Below are positions 7,199-15,099 of a stretch of 35,817 nt of DNA, piece by piece (the first letter of the stretch is position 1; each line of letters starts with the position of its first letter). Below the pieces are notes generated by a model, which saw only the letters and a list, made by a program, of their open reading frames with translations, made no database searches and was not told where the DNA came from. The stretch is from positions 1-35,817 of the forward strand of contig CAMLFX010000025.1 in assembly GCA_946479435.1 (NCBI GenBank). The letters are read 5' to 3'. Origin of the DNA: an uncultured Sphingobacteriales bacterium. Lineage in GTDB: Bacteria; Bacteroidota; Bacteroidia; Chitinophagales; Chitinophagaceae. The translations under genes and the position numbers were made by a program.

Positions 7199-9412
7199 AT
7201 GAAAGCTAAAAAACCTGCGAAGGATAATTTAAATCCACAGACAGAGAAGCTACCAATCAACCCTGAAAATGAAAAAACAAGGAGTATTGCACCACATACC
7301 GCAGATGCTACCAATCAATTCATGACCACCGATCATGGTGTGCGGATAAATGATGATCAGAATACTTTAAAAGCAGGTGAGCGTGGCCCCTCGCTGCTGG
7401 AAGATTTTATCATGCGCGAAAAGATCACGCATTTCGATCACGAACGTATTCCTGAGCGTATTGTACATGCACGTGGCTCTGCTGCGCATGGTGTGTTTAA
7501 AGTATATGAATCACAATCGGCGCTCACTAAAGCAGCCTTCCTGCAAGACCCCTCGGTGGAAACCCCCGTATTTGTCAGGTTCTCTACAGTTGCGGGTTCA
7601 CGTGGCTCTACCGACCTGGCTCGCGACGTACGTGGTTTTGCCGTTAAGTTCTATACACAAGAGGGTAATTTCGATCTGGTAGGTAATAACATGCCTGTTT
7701 TCTTTATACAAGATGCCATGAAGTTTCCTGACCTGGTGCATGCAGTAAAGCCTGAACCGGACAATGAAATGCCACAGGCAGCTTCAGCCCATGATACGTT
7801 TTGGGATTTTATATCGCTGATGCCCGAAAGCGCGCACATGATCATGTGGCTAATGAGTGACCGTGCCATACCACGTAGTTATCGTATGATGGAAGGCTTT
7901 GGCGTGCATACATTTCGTTTTATAAACGAAGCAGGCGAATCTAATTTTGTGAAATTTCATTGGAAGCCGCTACTTGGAGTACATTCAGTAGCCTGGGATG
8001 AGGCACAAAATATATCAGGTAAAGATCCTGATTTCCACCGAAGAGATCTTTGGAATGCCATTGAAAGTGGTAACTATCCTGAATGGGAATTGGGCGTGCA
8101 GATTATTCCCGAAGTGGATGAACACAAATACGAATTCGATCTTTTAGACCCAACCAAACTAGTGCCTGAAGAATTGGTACCCGTGCAGCGTATTGGCAAG
8201 TTGACCTTGAACCGGAATCCGGATAATTTCTTTGCCGAAACGGAGCAGGTAGCTTTCCACGTTGGGCATGTAGTTCCGGGTATTGATTTTACTAATGACC
8301 CACTCATGCAGGGCAGGTTGTTTTCTTATACCGACACGCAATTGAGCAGGCTTGGCGGACCTAACTTCCACGAAATTCCTATTAACAGGCCAATAGTACC
8401 TGTGCATAACAACCAGCGCGATGGTATTATGCGCCAGACTATTAATAAAGGTAAATCGAGCTACGGCCCTAATACTACCGGCGGGGGCTGCCCTTTCCAG
8501 GCGGGTAAAATGGATGCGGGTTTTGTTTCTTATGCAGAGCGAATAGATGCGCATAAAATACGTGCACGTAGCCAAAGTTTTTTCGACCATTTCAGCCAGG
8601 CAAAATTATTTTTCCATAGCCAAAGCGAACCAGAGAAAAACCATATTGTTGATGCATTAAGTTTTGAGCTGGGCAAAGTACAAACTATTGCCATCCGTGA
8701 GCGTATGCTACATATACTTTTGCAAATTGATAACGGCCTTGCAACACAGGTTGCTTTTGCTTTGGGATTGCATATACCCAAGCAACTGGATAGCCCGCTG
8801 AACCAAAGCATACCTGCAGACGGTGATCCTAGTGATTACCAATCGCCTGTTATTGAACCATCATTATTAGCATCGGCACCGTTAAGCATGGCAAATACGG
8901 TTAAAGATTCTATTGCAACAAGGCAGATAGCCATCTTAGCTGCAGATGGTGTTAACGAGCAATCGCTCAATACTGTAAAAGAGGCTTTGATTGGTGCGGG
9001 TGCAGTAGTAGAGGTTATAGCACCAAGGCAGGGATACCTTACGTCTGCAAATGATGAAAATATCTTCATTGACAAAAGCTTTTTAACCGCGGCATCAGTA
9101 TTCTACGATGCAGTGTATGTGCCCGGCGGTACCAATAGCGTTGCTGCATTGGAAGCTTGTCCTGATGCAATACATTTTCTGAATGAAGCATTTAAACACT
9201 GTAAGCCCATTGCTGCTGATGCCCAGGCAATGCAGGTGCTAGATGCTACTTATTTCAGGAAAAAACTGCCTGCAGAGTTTAATAAAGAAGATGCCATTAC
9301 AGAAGGTATTGTTATTACGGATGATGCGGCAACGTTAGCAAAGTCATTTATTTCCGCAATTGCGCAACATCGCTTCTGGGAGCGTGAAAAGGCGAGGAAA
9401 ATCCCTGCTTAG
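7199..9412 (+). CDS. katE: Large-subunit monofunctional catalase with C-terminal GATase-like domain
   Basis: This heme catalase (737 residues from the chosen ATG, MKAKKPAKDN) converts hydrogen peroxide to water and oxygen in the cytoplasm. An upstream ATG at 7133 would place the start inside a terminator-like hairpin. Catalytic His90 (IVHARGSAAHG), distal Asn163 (LVGNNMPVF) and heme-ligand Tyr377 (GRLFSYTDTQ) are present. His354 in AFHVGH lies 23 residues before the Tyr, the same spacing as the His392-Tyr415 pair known to be covalently linked in E. coli KatE. The last ~180 residues form the class I glutamine amidotransferase/DJ-1-like domain of large catalases (ILAADGVNEQSL, YVPGGTNSV). Length is close to KatE (753). 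The preceding gene is a DUF892 stress protein. Confidence 0.95.
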   Translation: MKAKKPAKDNLNPQTEKLPINPENEKTRSIAPHTADATNQFMTTDHGVRINDDQNTLKAGERGPSLLEDFIMREKITHFDHERIPERIVHARGSAAHGVFKVYESQSALTKAAFLQDPSVETPVFVRFSTVAGSRGSTDLARDVRGFAVKFYTQEGNFDLVGNNMPVFFIQDAMKFPDLVHAVKPEPDNEMPQAASAHDTFWDFISLMPESAHMIMWLMSDRAIPRSYRMMEGFGVHTFRFINEAGESNFVKFHWKPLLGVHSVAWDEAQNISGKDPDFHRRDLWNAIESGNYPEWELGVQIIPEVDEHKYEFDLLDPTKLVPEELVPVQRIGKLTLNRNPDNFFAETEQVAFHVGHVVPGIDFTNDPLMQGRLFSYTDTQLSRLGGPNFHEIPINRPIVPVHNNQRDGIMRQTINKGKSSYGPNTTGGGCPFQAGKMDAGFVSYAERIDAHKIRARSQSFFDHFSQAKLFFHSQSEPEKNHIVDALSFELGKVQTIAIRERMLHILLQIDNGLATQVAFALGLHIPKQLDSPLNQSIPADGDPSDYQSPVIEPSLLASAPLSMANTVKDSIATRQIAILAADGVNEQSLNTVKEALIGAGAVVEVIAPRQGYLTSANDENIFIDKSFLTAASVFYDAVYVPGGTNSVAALEACPDAIHFLNEAFKHCKPIAADAQAMQVLDATYFRKKLPAEFNKEDAITEGIVITDDAATLAKSFISAIAQHRFWEREKARKIPA

Positions 9413-9464
9413 CATAAGATAGTTAGCCTGTAGTTTGGGCTCAAGGGTAGTATAACCTTTTTAT

Positions 9465-9491
9465 AAAGGCTTCCGATATTCGGAAGCCTTT
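9465..9491 (+). terminator. Terminator hairpin after the catalase gene
   Basis: Arms AAAGGCTTCCGA (9465-9476) and TCGGAAGCCTTT (9480-9491) form a perfect 12-base stem with a 3-base loop, followed by ATTGTTT. Confidence 0.75.
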
Positions 9492-9575
9492 ATTGTTTCC
9501 ATCCCTATAAGTTGCCAATCATACAAAAAATAAAAAATAATTATATATATTAGTTCTAATCATAAAACCACACAA

Positions 9576-10667
9576 ATGAAAAACACACCACAATTACTTT
9601 TCACTGCTCTTTTAACAACCATCACTTGTACTAATCTCGCTGCGCAGGTAACTCCAACCGTCAAAAGTCAAAAAACAATTTCAGCTGTAGAAAATTCCAA
9701 ATTCAAAAGCAAATTAAATTCCTGGCGAAATACCGCGAAAGGACTTGAGGAGTATAAACTGTTTGTTGATATTGAACACATCAAACAAATAGAAACTGAT
9801 CTTGACAATGTTCAAAAAGTAAACTTGCAAACAGAATTGGCGAAAGTTTTCGATCCTGAAAAACAAGCATGCCCATTACCCGACAAGCTTAAATCGAAAC
9901 TGCAAAAGGATAAAGAAAAAGGAAAACAATTTATTCCTCAAATTGTTAAGACCTCCATAGAAGGTTTACCCGATACCTTTTATACCATGCCACGTAAAAG
10001 CCTGGCTTATGTGTTGCACGTTGTTGAGCTTACCAAACCATCGGGCCTGAAATACGAACGTGTACTTACTAATGCGCCTAACTATAATGCTATCAACTTC
10101 GAAAAATATATTGATGGTGCCAGTAATAGATTTTTCTATTCCCTCGATTGTTCGGGATATTTAAATGCTGCAATTAGTGGATCGGCTACTGTGCCGGGTA
10201 TGGCAGATCTTAAATCAAAAGCCGAAAGTGCTTTAAAAAGTGAAAACTCTATGTTTGTTGCAGGTGGGGTTATTCTATCACCAATATATGCTGCATTTAC
10301 AGGTGAAGTTGCTAACCTGAGTGCGCAGGAAAGAATTGCTATATTAAACTCATTGATAAGCTTGTATGATATAGATGATGCTGATACCGTAGATATTAAT
10401 ATTGGCTATGAGGCGATATGGGCATCGGGTAAAGGATCATCAAATTTCAATGGAAGTGCTGATTTAAAAGCATCAGCGGGAGGGTCTGTTGCTGTTGCTT
10501 CAATTAATGCAAGCACCCAGGGAGGAGGAACAGTTTCAAGAAGCAGTTCTTTCACTAATTTCAATACGTATATAACACCAGGTTTCCCCTTACCTCAAAG
10601 AACAAAACCAACTGTAAAAATGATAAAAGACCTTGTTGCAGCCTTGCAGAAAGGCAATAGCAAATAA
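9576..10667 (+). CDS. Exported protein of unknown function
   Basis: The 363-residue product begins with a clear signal peptide (hydrophobic LLFTALLTTITC, cleavage probably after NLAA). I do not recognise the family. The N-terminal third is Lys/Glu-rich and helical. A middle region contains FFYSLDCSGYLNAAISG and VAGGVILSPIYAAFTGE. A Gly/Ser/Ala-rich stretch of about 50 residues (from about 285) alternates small polar and hydrophobic residues, as amphipathic beta-hairpins do. There is no lipobox and no T9SS sorting domain, so a periplasmic or secreted location is likely. It appears to be a single-gene unit, with a terminator hairpin on each side. A membrane-inserting or adhesive role is only a guess from residue alternation. 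Confidence 0.8.
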   Translation: MKNTPQLLFTALLTTITCTNLAAQVTPTVKSQKTISAVENSKFKSKLNSWRNTAKGLEEYKLFVDIEHIKQIETDLDNVQKVNLQTELAKVFDPEKQACPLPDKLKSKLQKDKEKGKQFIPQIVKTSIEGLPDTFYTMPRKSLAYVLHVVELTKPSGLKYERVLTNAPNYNAINFEKYIDGASNRFFYSLDCSGYLNAAISGSATVPGMADLKSKAESALKSENSMFVAGGVILSPIYAAFTGEVANLSAQERIAILNSLISLYDIDDADTVDINIGYEAIWASGKGSSNFNGSADLKASAGGSVAVASINASTQGGGTVSRSSSFTNFNTYITPGFPLPQRTKPTVKMIKDLVAALQKGNSK

Positions 10668-10678
10668 CTCACGAGTGT

Positions 10679-10718
10679 AAGCGAAAGAGCTTCCAGGTAG
10701 CTGGAAGCTCTTTCGCTT
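10679..10718. terminator. Strong 18-bp hairpin after the exported protein gene
   Basis: Arms AAGCGAAAGAGCTTCCAG (10679-10696) and CTGGAAGCTCTTTCGCTT (10701-10718) are perfectly complementary with loop GTAG. No T-run follows, so it may act as a 3' stabiliser or a non-canonical terminator. Confidence 0.7.
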
Positions 10719-10785
10719 GAATACATTTCCCTCAAATCAGTAATACATAAGAAAACCGTTACCCACAGCGGGTGCTTATTTGAAC

Positions 10786-10793
10786 TACTTTTG
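10786..10793 (+). promoter_or_regulatory. -7 element (TACTTTTG) abutting the helicase start
   Basis: TACTTTTG matches TAnnTTTG and ends five bases before the ATG at 10799. Transcription would then start at or very near the ATG, giving a leaderless or nearly leaderless mRNA. The -33 region is weak. Confidence 0.4.
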
Positions 10794-10798
10794 CAGCT

Positions 10799-12127
10799 AT
10801 GAACTTTGAAGAGTTAAACCTCAGTAAGCCGCTTTTAGATGCATTGTCCGATCTCGGCTTTACACAAGCCACTACCATACAGCACAAGGCTTTCCCCGTA
10901 ATAATGTCTGGTGCCGATATGTGTGGTATTGCCCAAACGGGTACAGGTAAAACTTTTGCATACTTGCTGCCAACATTGAGGTTGATGCAATATTCAAAGT
11001 CGCAAATTCCCCAAATGCTCATCATAGTGCCTACCCGTGAGTTGGTGGACCAAACAGTAATGGCAGTAAAAGAGCTAACTAAATATATGACGGTTAGGGC
11101 ACTGGGTGTATATGGCGGGGTAACCATGAGCAGGCATATAAAGGCTGTGGAAGAAGGGGTTGATATATTAGTAGCTACACCGGGCAGATTGCTTGATCTT
11201 GCCTACCATGGCGTATTAAAACTAAAAGGCATAAAAAAACTGGTGATAGATGAGGTGGATGAAATATTCAATCTCGGCTTTCGCACGCAACTAAACAATA
11301 TTTTCCTGTTACTGCCTGAAAAAAGACAGAATATACTTTTTAGCGCTACTATGGTGCCCGATGTAGAAGCAGTGATCAACGAACATTTCGGAGCCACTAC
11401 CAGAATTGAGGCGGCACCTACCGGAACACCTCTGGAAAATATTGAACAGACTGGCTACTACGTGCCCAATTTCAACACCAAAGTAAACTTGCTGCAATTA
11501 CTGCTGCAAGAAAATATGCAAATGGCTAAAGTGCTGGTTTTTGCAGCTACAAAAAAACTGGCCGATAGGCTGTATAAAGAAATAGAACCTGTACATACTG
11601 GCAAAGTTGGTTTAATACATTCGAACAAAGAACAGAACAATCGTATAAGAACAGTGGCCGGCTTTAAAGATGGGCAGTACCGCATATTAATTGCTACCGA
11701 CCTTATTGCGCGCGGACTGGATGTAAATGAGGTAACCCATGTTATAAATATGGATGTGCCCGATAGCCCTGAAGATTATATACACCGCATAGGCCGTACA
11801 GGCCGGGCCGATAAAAAAGGTATAGCTATCACTTTTATAACTGAAAAGGAAAAAGGCAACCAGGAAAAAGTTGAAATGCTGATGCACGTAAAAATAACAA
11901 TGAAAGAACTCCCGGATAACCTAGAGATATCAGACGTGCTGATAGATGAGGAAAAACCCAAAACTGCTATGCCCGGCCCTACTATTAAGCTACCTAAGCT
12001 AGAAGCAGGTGGTGGAGCTTTTCATGAAAAGAAAGCTAAAAACAAAAAGGTAAATGTAAAAGTGCGCCATGCCGATAAAATGAAACAGAAGTATGGTAAA
12101 CCTAAAAAACGGGGAAAGAAAAAATAA
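10799..12127 (+). CDS. ATP-dependent RNA helicase, DEAD-box family (DEVD variant)
   Basis: This 442-residue superfamily 2 RNA helicase has the canonical order of motifs: Q motif FTQATTIQHKAFPVI (21-35), Walker A AQTGTGKT (Lys51), PTRELVDQ (78-85), ATPGR, motif II DEVD (151-154), SAT in ILFSATM, then the RecA2 motifs ATDLIARGLDVNEV and HRIGRTGRADKKG. Motif II is DEVD rather than DEAD, confirmed by reading gatgaggtggat. The C-terminus is a Lys-rich basic tail (KKAKNKKVNVKVRH and PKKRGKKK) likely to bind RNA, as in RhlE/CsdA-type helicases involved in ribosome assembly or RNA decay. It has its own promoter-like element and a downstream terminator, so it is probably monocistronic. Confidence 0.95.
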   Translation: MNFEELNLSKPLLDALSDLGFTQATTIQHKAFPVIMSGADMCGIAQTGTGKTFAYLLPTLRLMQYSKSQIPQMLIIVPTRELVDQTVMAVKELTKYMTVRALGVYGGVTMSRHIKAVEEGVDILVATPGRLLDLAYHGVLKLKGIKKLVIDEVDEIFNLGFRTQLNNIFLLLPEKRQNILFSATMVPDVEAVINEHFGATTRIEAAPTGTPLENIEQTGYYVPNFNTKVNLLQLLLQENMQMAKVLVFAATKKLADRLYKEIEPVHTGKVGLIHSNKEQNNRIRTVAGFKDGQYRILIATDLIARGLDVNEVTHVINMDVPDSPEDYIHRIGRTGRADKKGIAITFITEKEKGNQEKVEMLMHVKITMKELPDNLEISDVLIDEEKPKTAMPGPTIKLPKLEAGGGAFHEKKAKNKKVNVKVRHADKMKQKYGKPKKRGKKK

Positions 12128-12131
12128 TATA

Positions 12132-12158
12132 AAAAGCCTTGCATAATGCAGGGCTTTT
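12132..12158 (+). terminator. Terminator hairpin after the helicase gene
   Basis: Arms AAAAGCCTTGCA (12132-12143) and TGCAGGGCTTTT (12147-12158) pair with one G-T wobble around a 3-base loop; the last T residues form the run. Confidence 0.7.
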
Positions 12159-12250
12159 GTTTGCACTATTTGGTTAAGCAATAAAAATTCAGTATATTCT
12201 TTACTTACAGTACCAATACATCTACCCTACCAATTACCAAAATTTTATTT

Positions 12251-13171
12251 ATGACCAACAAAATAACCAATATACTTGTCCCTGTTAATTTTTCTGAGAC
12301 ATCGCTAAATGCTCTGAACTCCGCTATCAAGATGGCTAAACGCCATGCGGCACACTTGCATTTGTTGCAGGTTATGGACAATGAGCATATTTTTCCAACT
12401 GCAGGCATGCAGGCGCCTGCATTATCGATCTCTGAAGAAATAATAGAAAGTGAACAAGATAATTTAATGTGCTGTGCCAGCTCTATTGAGCGAAACCACA
12501 AAATAAAATGCAGCGCGTACTATACTACCGGCTGGCTAATACCAACTATCACTAAAATGGCAGGCGACTTATACTGCGAGATTATTGTAATAGGTATTGA
12601 TCCTAAAGGCGCACATGAACCTTACCTTACCGATAGTATTGCCTATAAGGTGCTCAAAAACACATGCTGCCCGGTGCTCACCATACCTAAACAAAAAAAG
12701 ACAAATACACTAAAAAGAATGGTGTTGCCAATCCGACCTGTACATAATACACTTCAAAAAATTGAAGTCGCCAAACCCTTGATACTCAAAAATAAATCAA
12801 GTGTACACATTGTTGGCGCCTTTGAAAAAGCAGGTATTATGCATTATGGGAAAATACGTTCGCTTGTTTCCGAAGCTAAAGGTAAAATGAAGAAAGAAGA
12901 TATACCTTATTCATACGAAGTTAGTTTCGGCAAAAACACAGCTGATAATATTTTAAAGTTGTCGAAAGATATTTCAGCTGATGTAATTGTTATCACGGCA
13001 TCAACTAAAAGAAACTTCAGGCAATTCTTTTTTGGTAACTACGCACAAAAAATAATAAACAATACACACACGGCGGTATTATGCGTAAAGCAAGATGTTA
13101 TTAACAATAGCAAAAACACAACATTTATGTTTTCCCATTCTATGCTGGACCCGTTATTATCTAGCTTATAG
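12251..13171 (+). CDS. Tandem universal stress protein (UspA family)
   Basis: The 306-residue protein has two UspA-like domains. The first (about 1-148) starts NILVPVNFSETSLNALNSAIKMA and ends IIVIGIDPKGAHEP...CPVLTIPK. The second (about 155-290) ends VIVITASTKRNFRQFFFGNYAQKIINNTHTAVLCV. The first has a shortened version and the second a degenerate version of the Gly-x2-Gly-x9-Gly-Ser/Thr ATP-binding loop, so nucleotide binding is uncertain. Two-domain Usp proteins are common in Bacteroidota and are linked to general stress. It follows the helicase terminator and precedes the structured leader of the racemase operon, so it is probably its own unit. Confidence 0.9.
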   Translation: MTNKITNILVPVNFSETSLNALNSAIKMAKRHAAHLHLLQVMDNEHIFPTAGMQAPALSISEEIIESEQDNLMCCASSIERNHKIKCSAYYTTGWLIPTITKMAGDLYCEIIVIGIDPKGAHEPYLTDSIAYKVLKNTCCPVLTIPKQKKTNTLKRMVLPIRPVHNTLQKIEVAKPLILKNKSSVHIVGAFEKAGIMHYGKIRSLVSEAKGKMKKEDIPYSYEVSFGKNTADNILKLSKDISADVIVITASTKRNFRQFFFGNYAQKIINNTHTAVLCVKQDVINNSKNTTFMFSHSMLDPLLSSL

Positions 13172-13201
13172 GTGCATTGCCGGCATCTATAATTTATTTT
13201 G

Positions 13202-13209
13202 TACTTTTG
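13202..13209 (+). promoter_or_regulatory. -7 promoter element (TACTTTTG) of the leader RNA
   Basis: TACTTTTG matches TAnnTTTG; TTG at 13177-13179 could serve as a loosely spaced -33 element. Transcription would begin near 13215, about 185 bases before the first start codon, giving a long leader. Confidence 0.5.
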
Positions 13210-13216
13210 CAGTACT

Positions 13217-13369
13217 TGAGTAGTAGTCCTTTATGCATTTCCACGCAGCAGAAGATATTACTCAGCAATTATACATGAGGTGTTAGGCCTCGTCATTCGT
13301 GGCATTTGCTGCCACATAATAACTAGTTAGTAACGCCCGCCCACGCAGATTTTTTTGGCAGGCTTTTTT
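13217..13369 (+). ncRNA. Candidate structured leader RNA (riboswitch/attenuator or small RNA) of unknown class
   Basis: Between a -7 element and the GNAT gene are several helices in one short region. TGAGTA (13217-13222) pairs with TACTCA (13259-13264). GAGG (13277-13280) pairs with CCTC (13288-13291). GTGGCA (13299-13304) pairs with TGCCAC (13310-13315). A terminator-like stem is at 13335-13363, followed by six T. The octamer CCACGCAG occurs at 13241 and 13341, exactly 100 bases apart. CGTGG at 13298-13302 can pair with either CCACG copy but not while forming the GTGGCA hairpin, so alternative folds exist. I do not recognise a known riboswitch class. It could instead be a separate terminated small RNA. 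Confidence 0.45.
13335..13369 (+). terminator. Intrinsic-terminator-like hairpin inside the leader
   Basis: GCCCGCC (13335-13341) and GGCAGGC (13357-13363) pair with one C-A mismatch around a 15-base loop, followed by TTTTTT (13364-13369). It ends 31 bases before the GNAT start codon, the arrangement expected for an attenuator upstream of its gene. Its loop contains the second CCACG element. Confidence 0.55.
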
Positions 13370-13374
13370 GAACT

Positions 13375-13388
13375 TCTCCTAAAGGAGA
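13375..13388 (+). promoter_or_regulatory. Hairpin covering a GGAG ribosome-binding-like site
   Basis: TCTCC (13375-13379) and GGAGA (13384-13388) pair around loop TAAA. The GGAG is the best Shine-Dalgarno-like sequence before the ATG at 13401, about 12 bases away, so the hairpin could hide it. Shine-Dalgarno sequences are rare elsewhere in this window. Confidence 0.4.
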
Positions 13389-13400
13389 GAAAATATTTTT

Positions 13401-13871
13401 ATGATACGCACAGAAATATATCACACAACCAACGTACCACCAAACCAACTAAAACATTTGATTATTGAGTTTCTTTTTGATAATCTTGAAGAGTATGGCG
13501 ATGCAAAAGAAGATATAGGAAAAGCATATGATTACGCACTGCTGAACAACGATAGTTGCGGAGGCCTTATTATGACCGCATATAATGACGATGAAATAAT
13601 TGGTGCTGCCATTATCAACAAAACCGGAATGGAAGGCTATATCCCTGAAAACATATTGGTTTATATAGCAACGCACAAACAACACAGAGGAGCAGGTATA
13701 GGCAAAAGACTAATGAAAGAAATAATAGAAAACGCAGAGGGGAATATTGCCTTACACGTAGAAAAAGATAACCCAGCCATCCACCTGTATAAGAAATTCG
13801 GCTTTAAGAATAAATATCTTGAAATGCGCTTAAATAAAAAGGAGGCAACCGATGGGATACGTAACGCTTAA
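13401..13871 (+). CDS. GNAT-family N-acetyltransferase
   Basis: The 156-residue product is a Gcn5-related acetyltransferase. It has the central beta strands ending LVYIATHKQHRGAGIGKRLMKE, with the acetyl-CoA pyrophosphate loop QHRGAGIG. The C-terminal motif is ALHVEKDNPAIHLYKKFGFKNK, common in small-molecule or peptide acetyltransferases. An insert at residues 35-52 is acidic and helical. The gene overlaps the racemase downstream by 20 bases, so the two are translationally coupled. The substrate may be the amino acid handled by the racemase; this is inferred from pairing only. It lies behind a long structured leader, so expression may be controlled by attenuation. Confidence 0.92.
   Translation: MIRTEIYHTTNVPPNQLKHLIIEFLFDNLEEYGDAKEDIGKAYDYALLNNDSCGGLIMTAYNDDEIIGAAIINKTGMEGYIPENILVYIATHKQHRGAGIGKRLMKEIIENAEGNIALHVEKDNPAIHLYKKFGFKNKYLEMRLNKKEATDGIRNA
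13836..13845 (+). promoter_or_regulatory. Strong Shine-Dalgarno site for the racemase gene
   Basis: AAAAAGGAGG ends six bases before the ATG at 13852, inside the GNAT coding sequence. It fixes the racemase start and is unusual among the genes here, most of which lack such a site. Confidence 0.7.
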
Positions 13872-14967
13872 TATTGATAAACTAAAACAGAACTACGACT
13901 ACCTGGATACATTATTCAAACGAAATGGCATACAATGGTCGATAGTTACCAAATTGCTTTGTGGTAACGAAACTTATATTGATGCTATCATCAATTTAGG
14001 CATTAGGCAGATATGCGATTCGCGGATAGCGCACCTGAAAATGATCAAAACAAAATATCCTGATATAGAAACCGTATTTATAAAACCACCCGCAAAAATA
14101 AATGCGAGCAAGATTGTTGAACATGCTGATATAAGCTTTAATACTTCGCTCGAAACTGTAAAAGCATTATCAAGGGCAGCAATACTAAAAGGCAAGGTGC
14201 ATAAAATTGTGATAATGGTAGAGCTGGGCGAACTACGGGAAGGCGTATTGTTGAATGACCTTTTACAGTTTTATAGTGATGTAAGCAGCCTGCCCAATAT
14301 TGCAGTAATAGGCCTTGGCACTAACCTTACCTGCATGTACGGCGTATTGCCCAGTTATGAAAAACTTGAAAAACTTGAGATATGCAAAAGGAAAATTGAA
14401 GATAAGTTTGATACTACTATAGAACTGCTATCGGGCGGTGCAAGTGTAACTATACCACTAATACAAACGGGTGAGTTGCCGGAAGGTATCAACCATTTCC
14501 GTATAGGTGAAACACTGTTTTTAGGTACGGATGTTTACAACAATTCTACCATACCAGATATGCACCAGCATATATTTACCCTTCACGGCGAAATAATAGA
14601 GCTGGAAAAGAAACCCAATAAACCCTATGGCGAATTGGGCCACAACCTTACCGGCGAAAAGCAGGAGTTTGATGATGTAGATCCCGGTGAAAGCTATCGT
14701 GCAATTATTGATATCGGCATGCTTGACATTGACACCAAACATGTTCAATTAATAGACAATTCAATATCGATAGTAGGTGCTAGTTCTGACATGACCGTAT
14801 TGGACCTTGGTAAAAATGAACACGGGTATAAAACAGGTGATAAAATACAATTCACTATGGATTATATGGGCACGCTACGTATCATGCATTCGCGCTACAT
14901 AGAAAAACGCGTGGAAAGTTTCACAACAAAATTTATAGCTGATAACCTGAGCGTAACATTAAACTAA
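13852..14967 (+). CDS. PLP-dependent amino acid racemase (alanine/ornithine racemase family)
   Basis: The 371-residue protein has an N-terminal fold-type III PLP barrel like alanine and ornithine racemases. It begins YVTLNIDKLKQNYDYL and carries the PLP lysine in WSIVTKLLCGN (Lys34). The glycine-rich phosphate-binding region LLSGGASVT and HFRIGETLFLG follow. A C-terminal beta domain (about 240-371) is longer than in YggS-type PLP proteins and resembles the ornithine-racemase-like group rather than canonical Alr. It should interconvert L- and D-forms of an amino acid in the cytoplasm; the substrate cannot be read from sequence. Its start overlaps the GNAT gene and has a strong Shine-Dalgarno site. 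A terminator hairpin follows the stop. Confidence 0.88.
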   Translation: MGYVTLNIDKLKQNYDYLDTLFKRNGIQWSIVTKLLCGNETYIDAIINLGIRQICDSRIAHLKMIKTKYPDIETVFIKPPAKINASKIVEHADISFNTSLETVKALSRAAILKGKVHKIVIMVELGELREGVLLNDLLQFYSDVSSLPNIAVIGLGTNLTCMYGVLPSYEKLEKLEICKRKIEDKFDTTIELLSGGASVTIPLIQTGELPEGINHFRIGETLFLGTDVYNNSTIPDMHQHIFTLHGEIIELEKKPNKPYGELGHNLTGEKQEFDDVDPGESYRAIIDIGMLDIDTKHVQLIDNSISIVGASSDMTVLDLGKNEHGYKTGDKIQFTMDYMGTLRIMHSRYIEKRVESFTTKFIADNLSVTLN

Positions 14968-14989
14968 GGTGAAAAAAATCAGCAACTGC

Positions 14990-15013
14990 AAGGCTTCATG
15001 TAAATGAAGCCTT
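14990..15013 (+). terminator. Terminator hairpin after the racemase gene
   Basis: Arms AAGGCTTCAT (14990-14999) and ATGAAGCCTT (15004-15013) form a perfect 10-base stem with a 4-base loop, followed by TTATTTTAT. Confidence 0.8.
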
Positions 15014-15099
15014 TTATTTTATACCTATATATCCGTTGATGTACGTTCAAATATTTACACTACCCTGAGGGCTATATGATAGGAGCTTGCACCAGCTGG

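Noticed and set aside
8159..8590. 143-codon minus-strand ORF inside the catalase gene.
   Set aside because: It lies wholly within the conserved catalase domain on the other strand.
10679..10718. The 18-bp inverted repeat as an insertion-sequence end.
   Set aside because: The arms sit 4 bases apart as a hairpin directly after a gene, with no transposase or target duplication nearby.
13217..13369. Possible tRNA, SRP RNA or tmRNA in the gap before the GNAT gene.
   Set aside because: No tRNA T-arm (GGTTCGAATCC-like), no SRP GGAAGCA loop and no tmRNA ends could be found.
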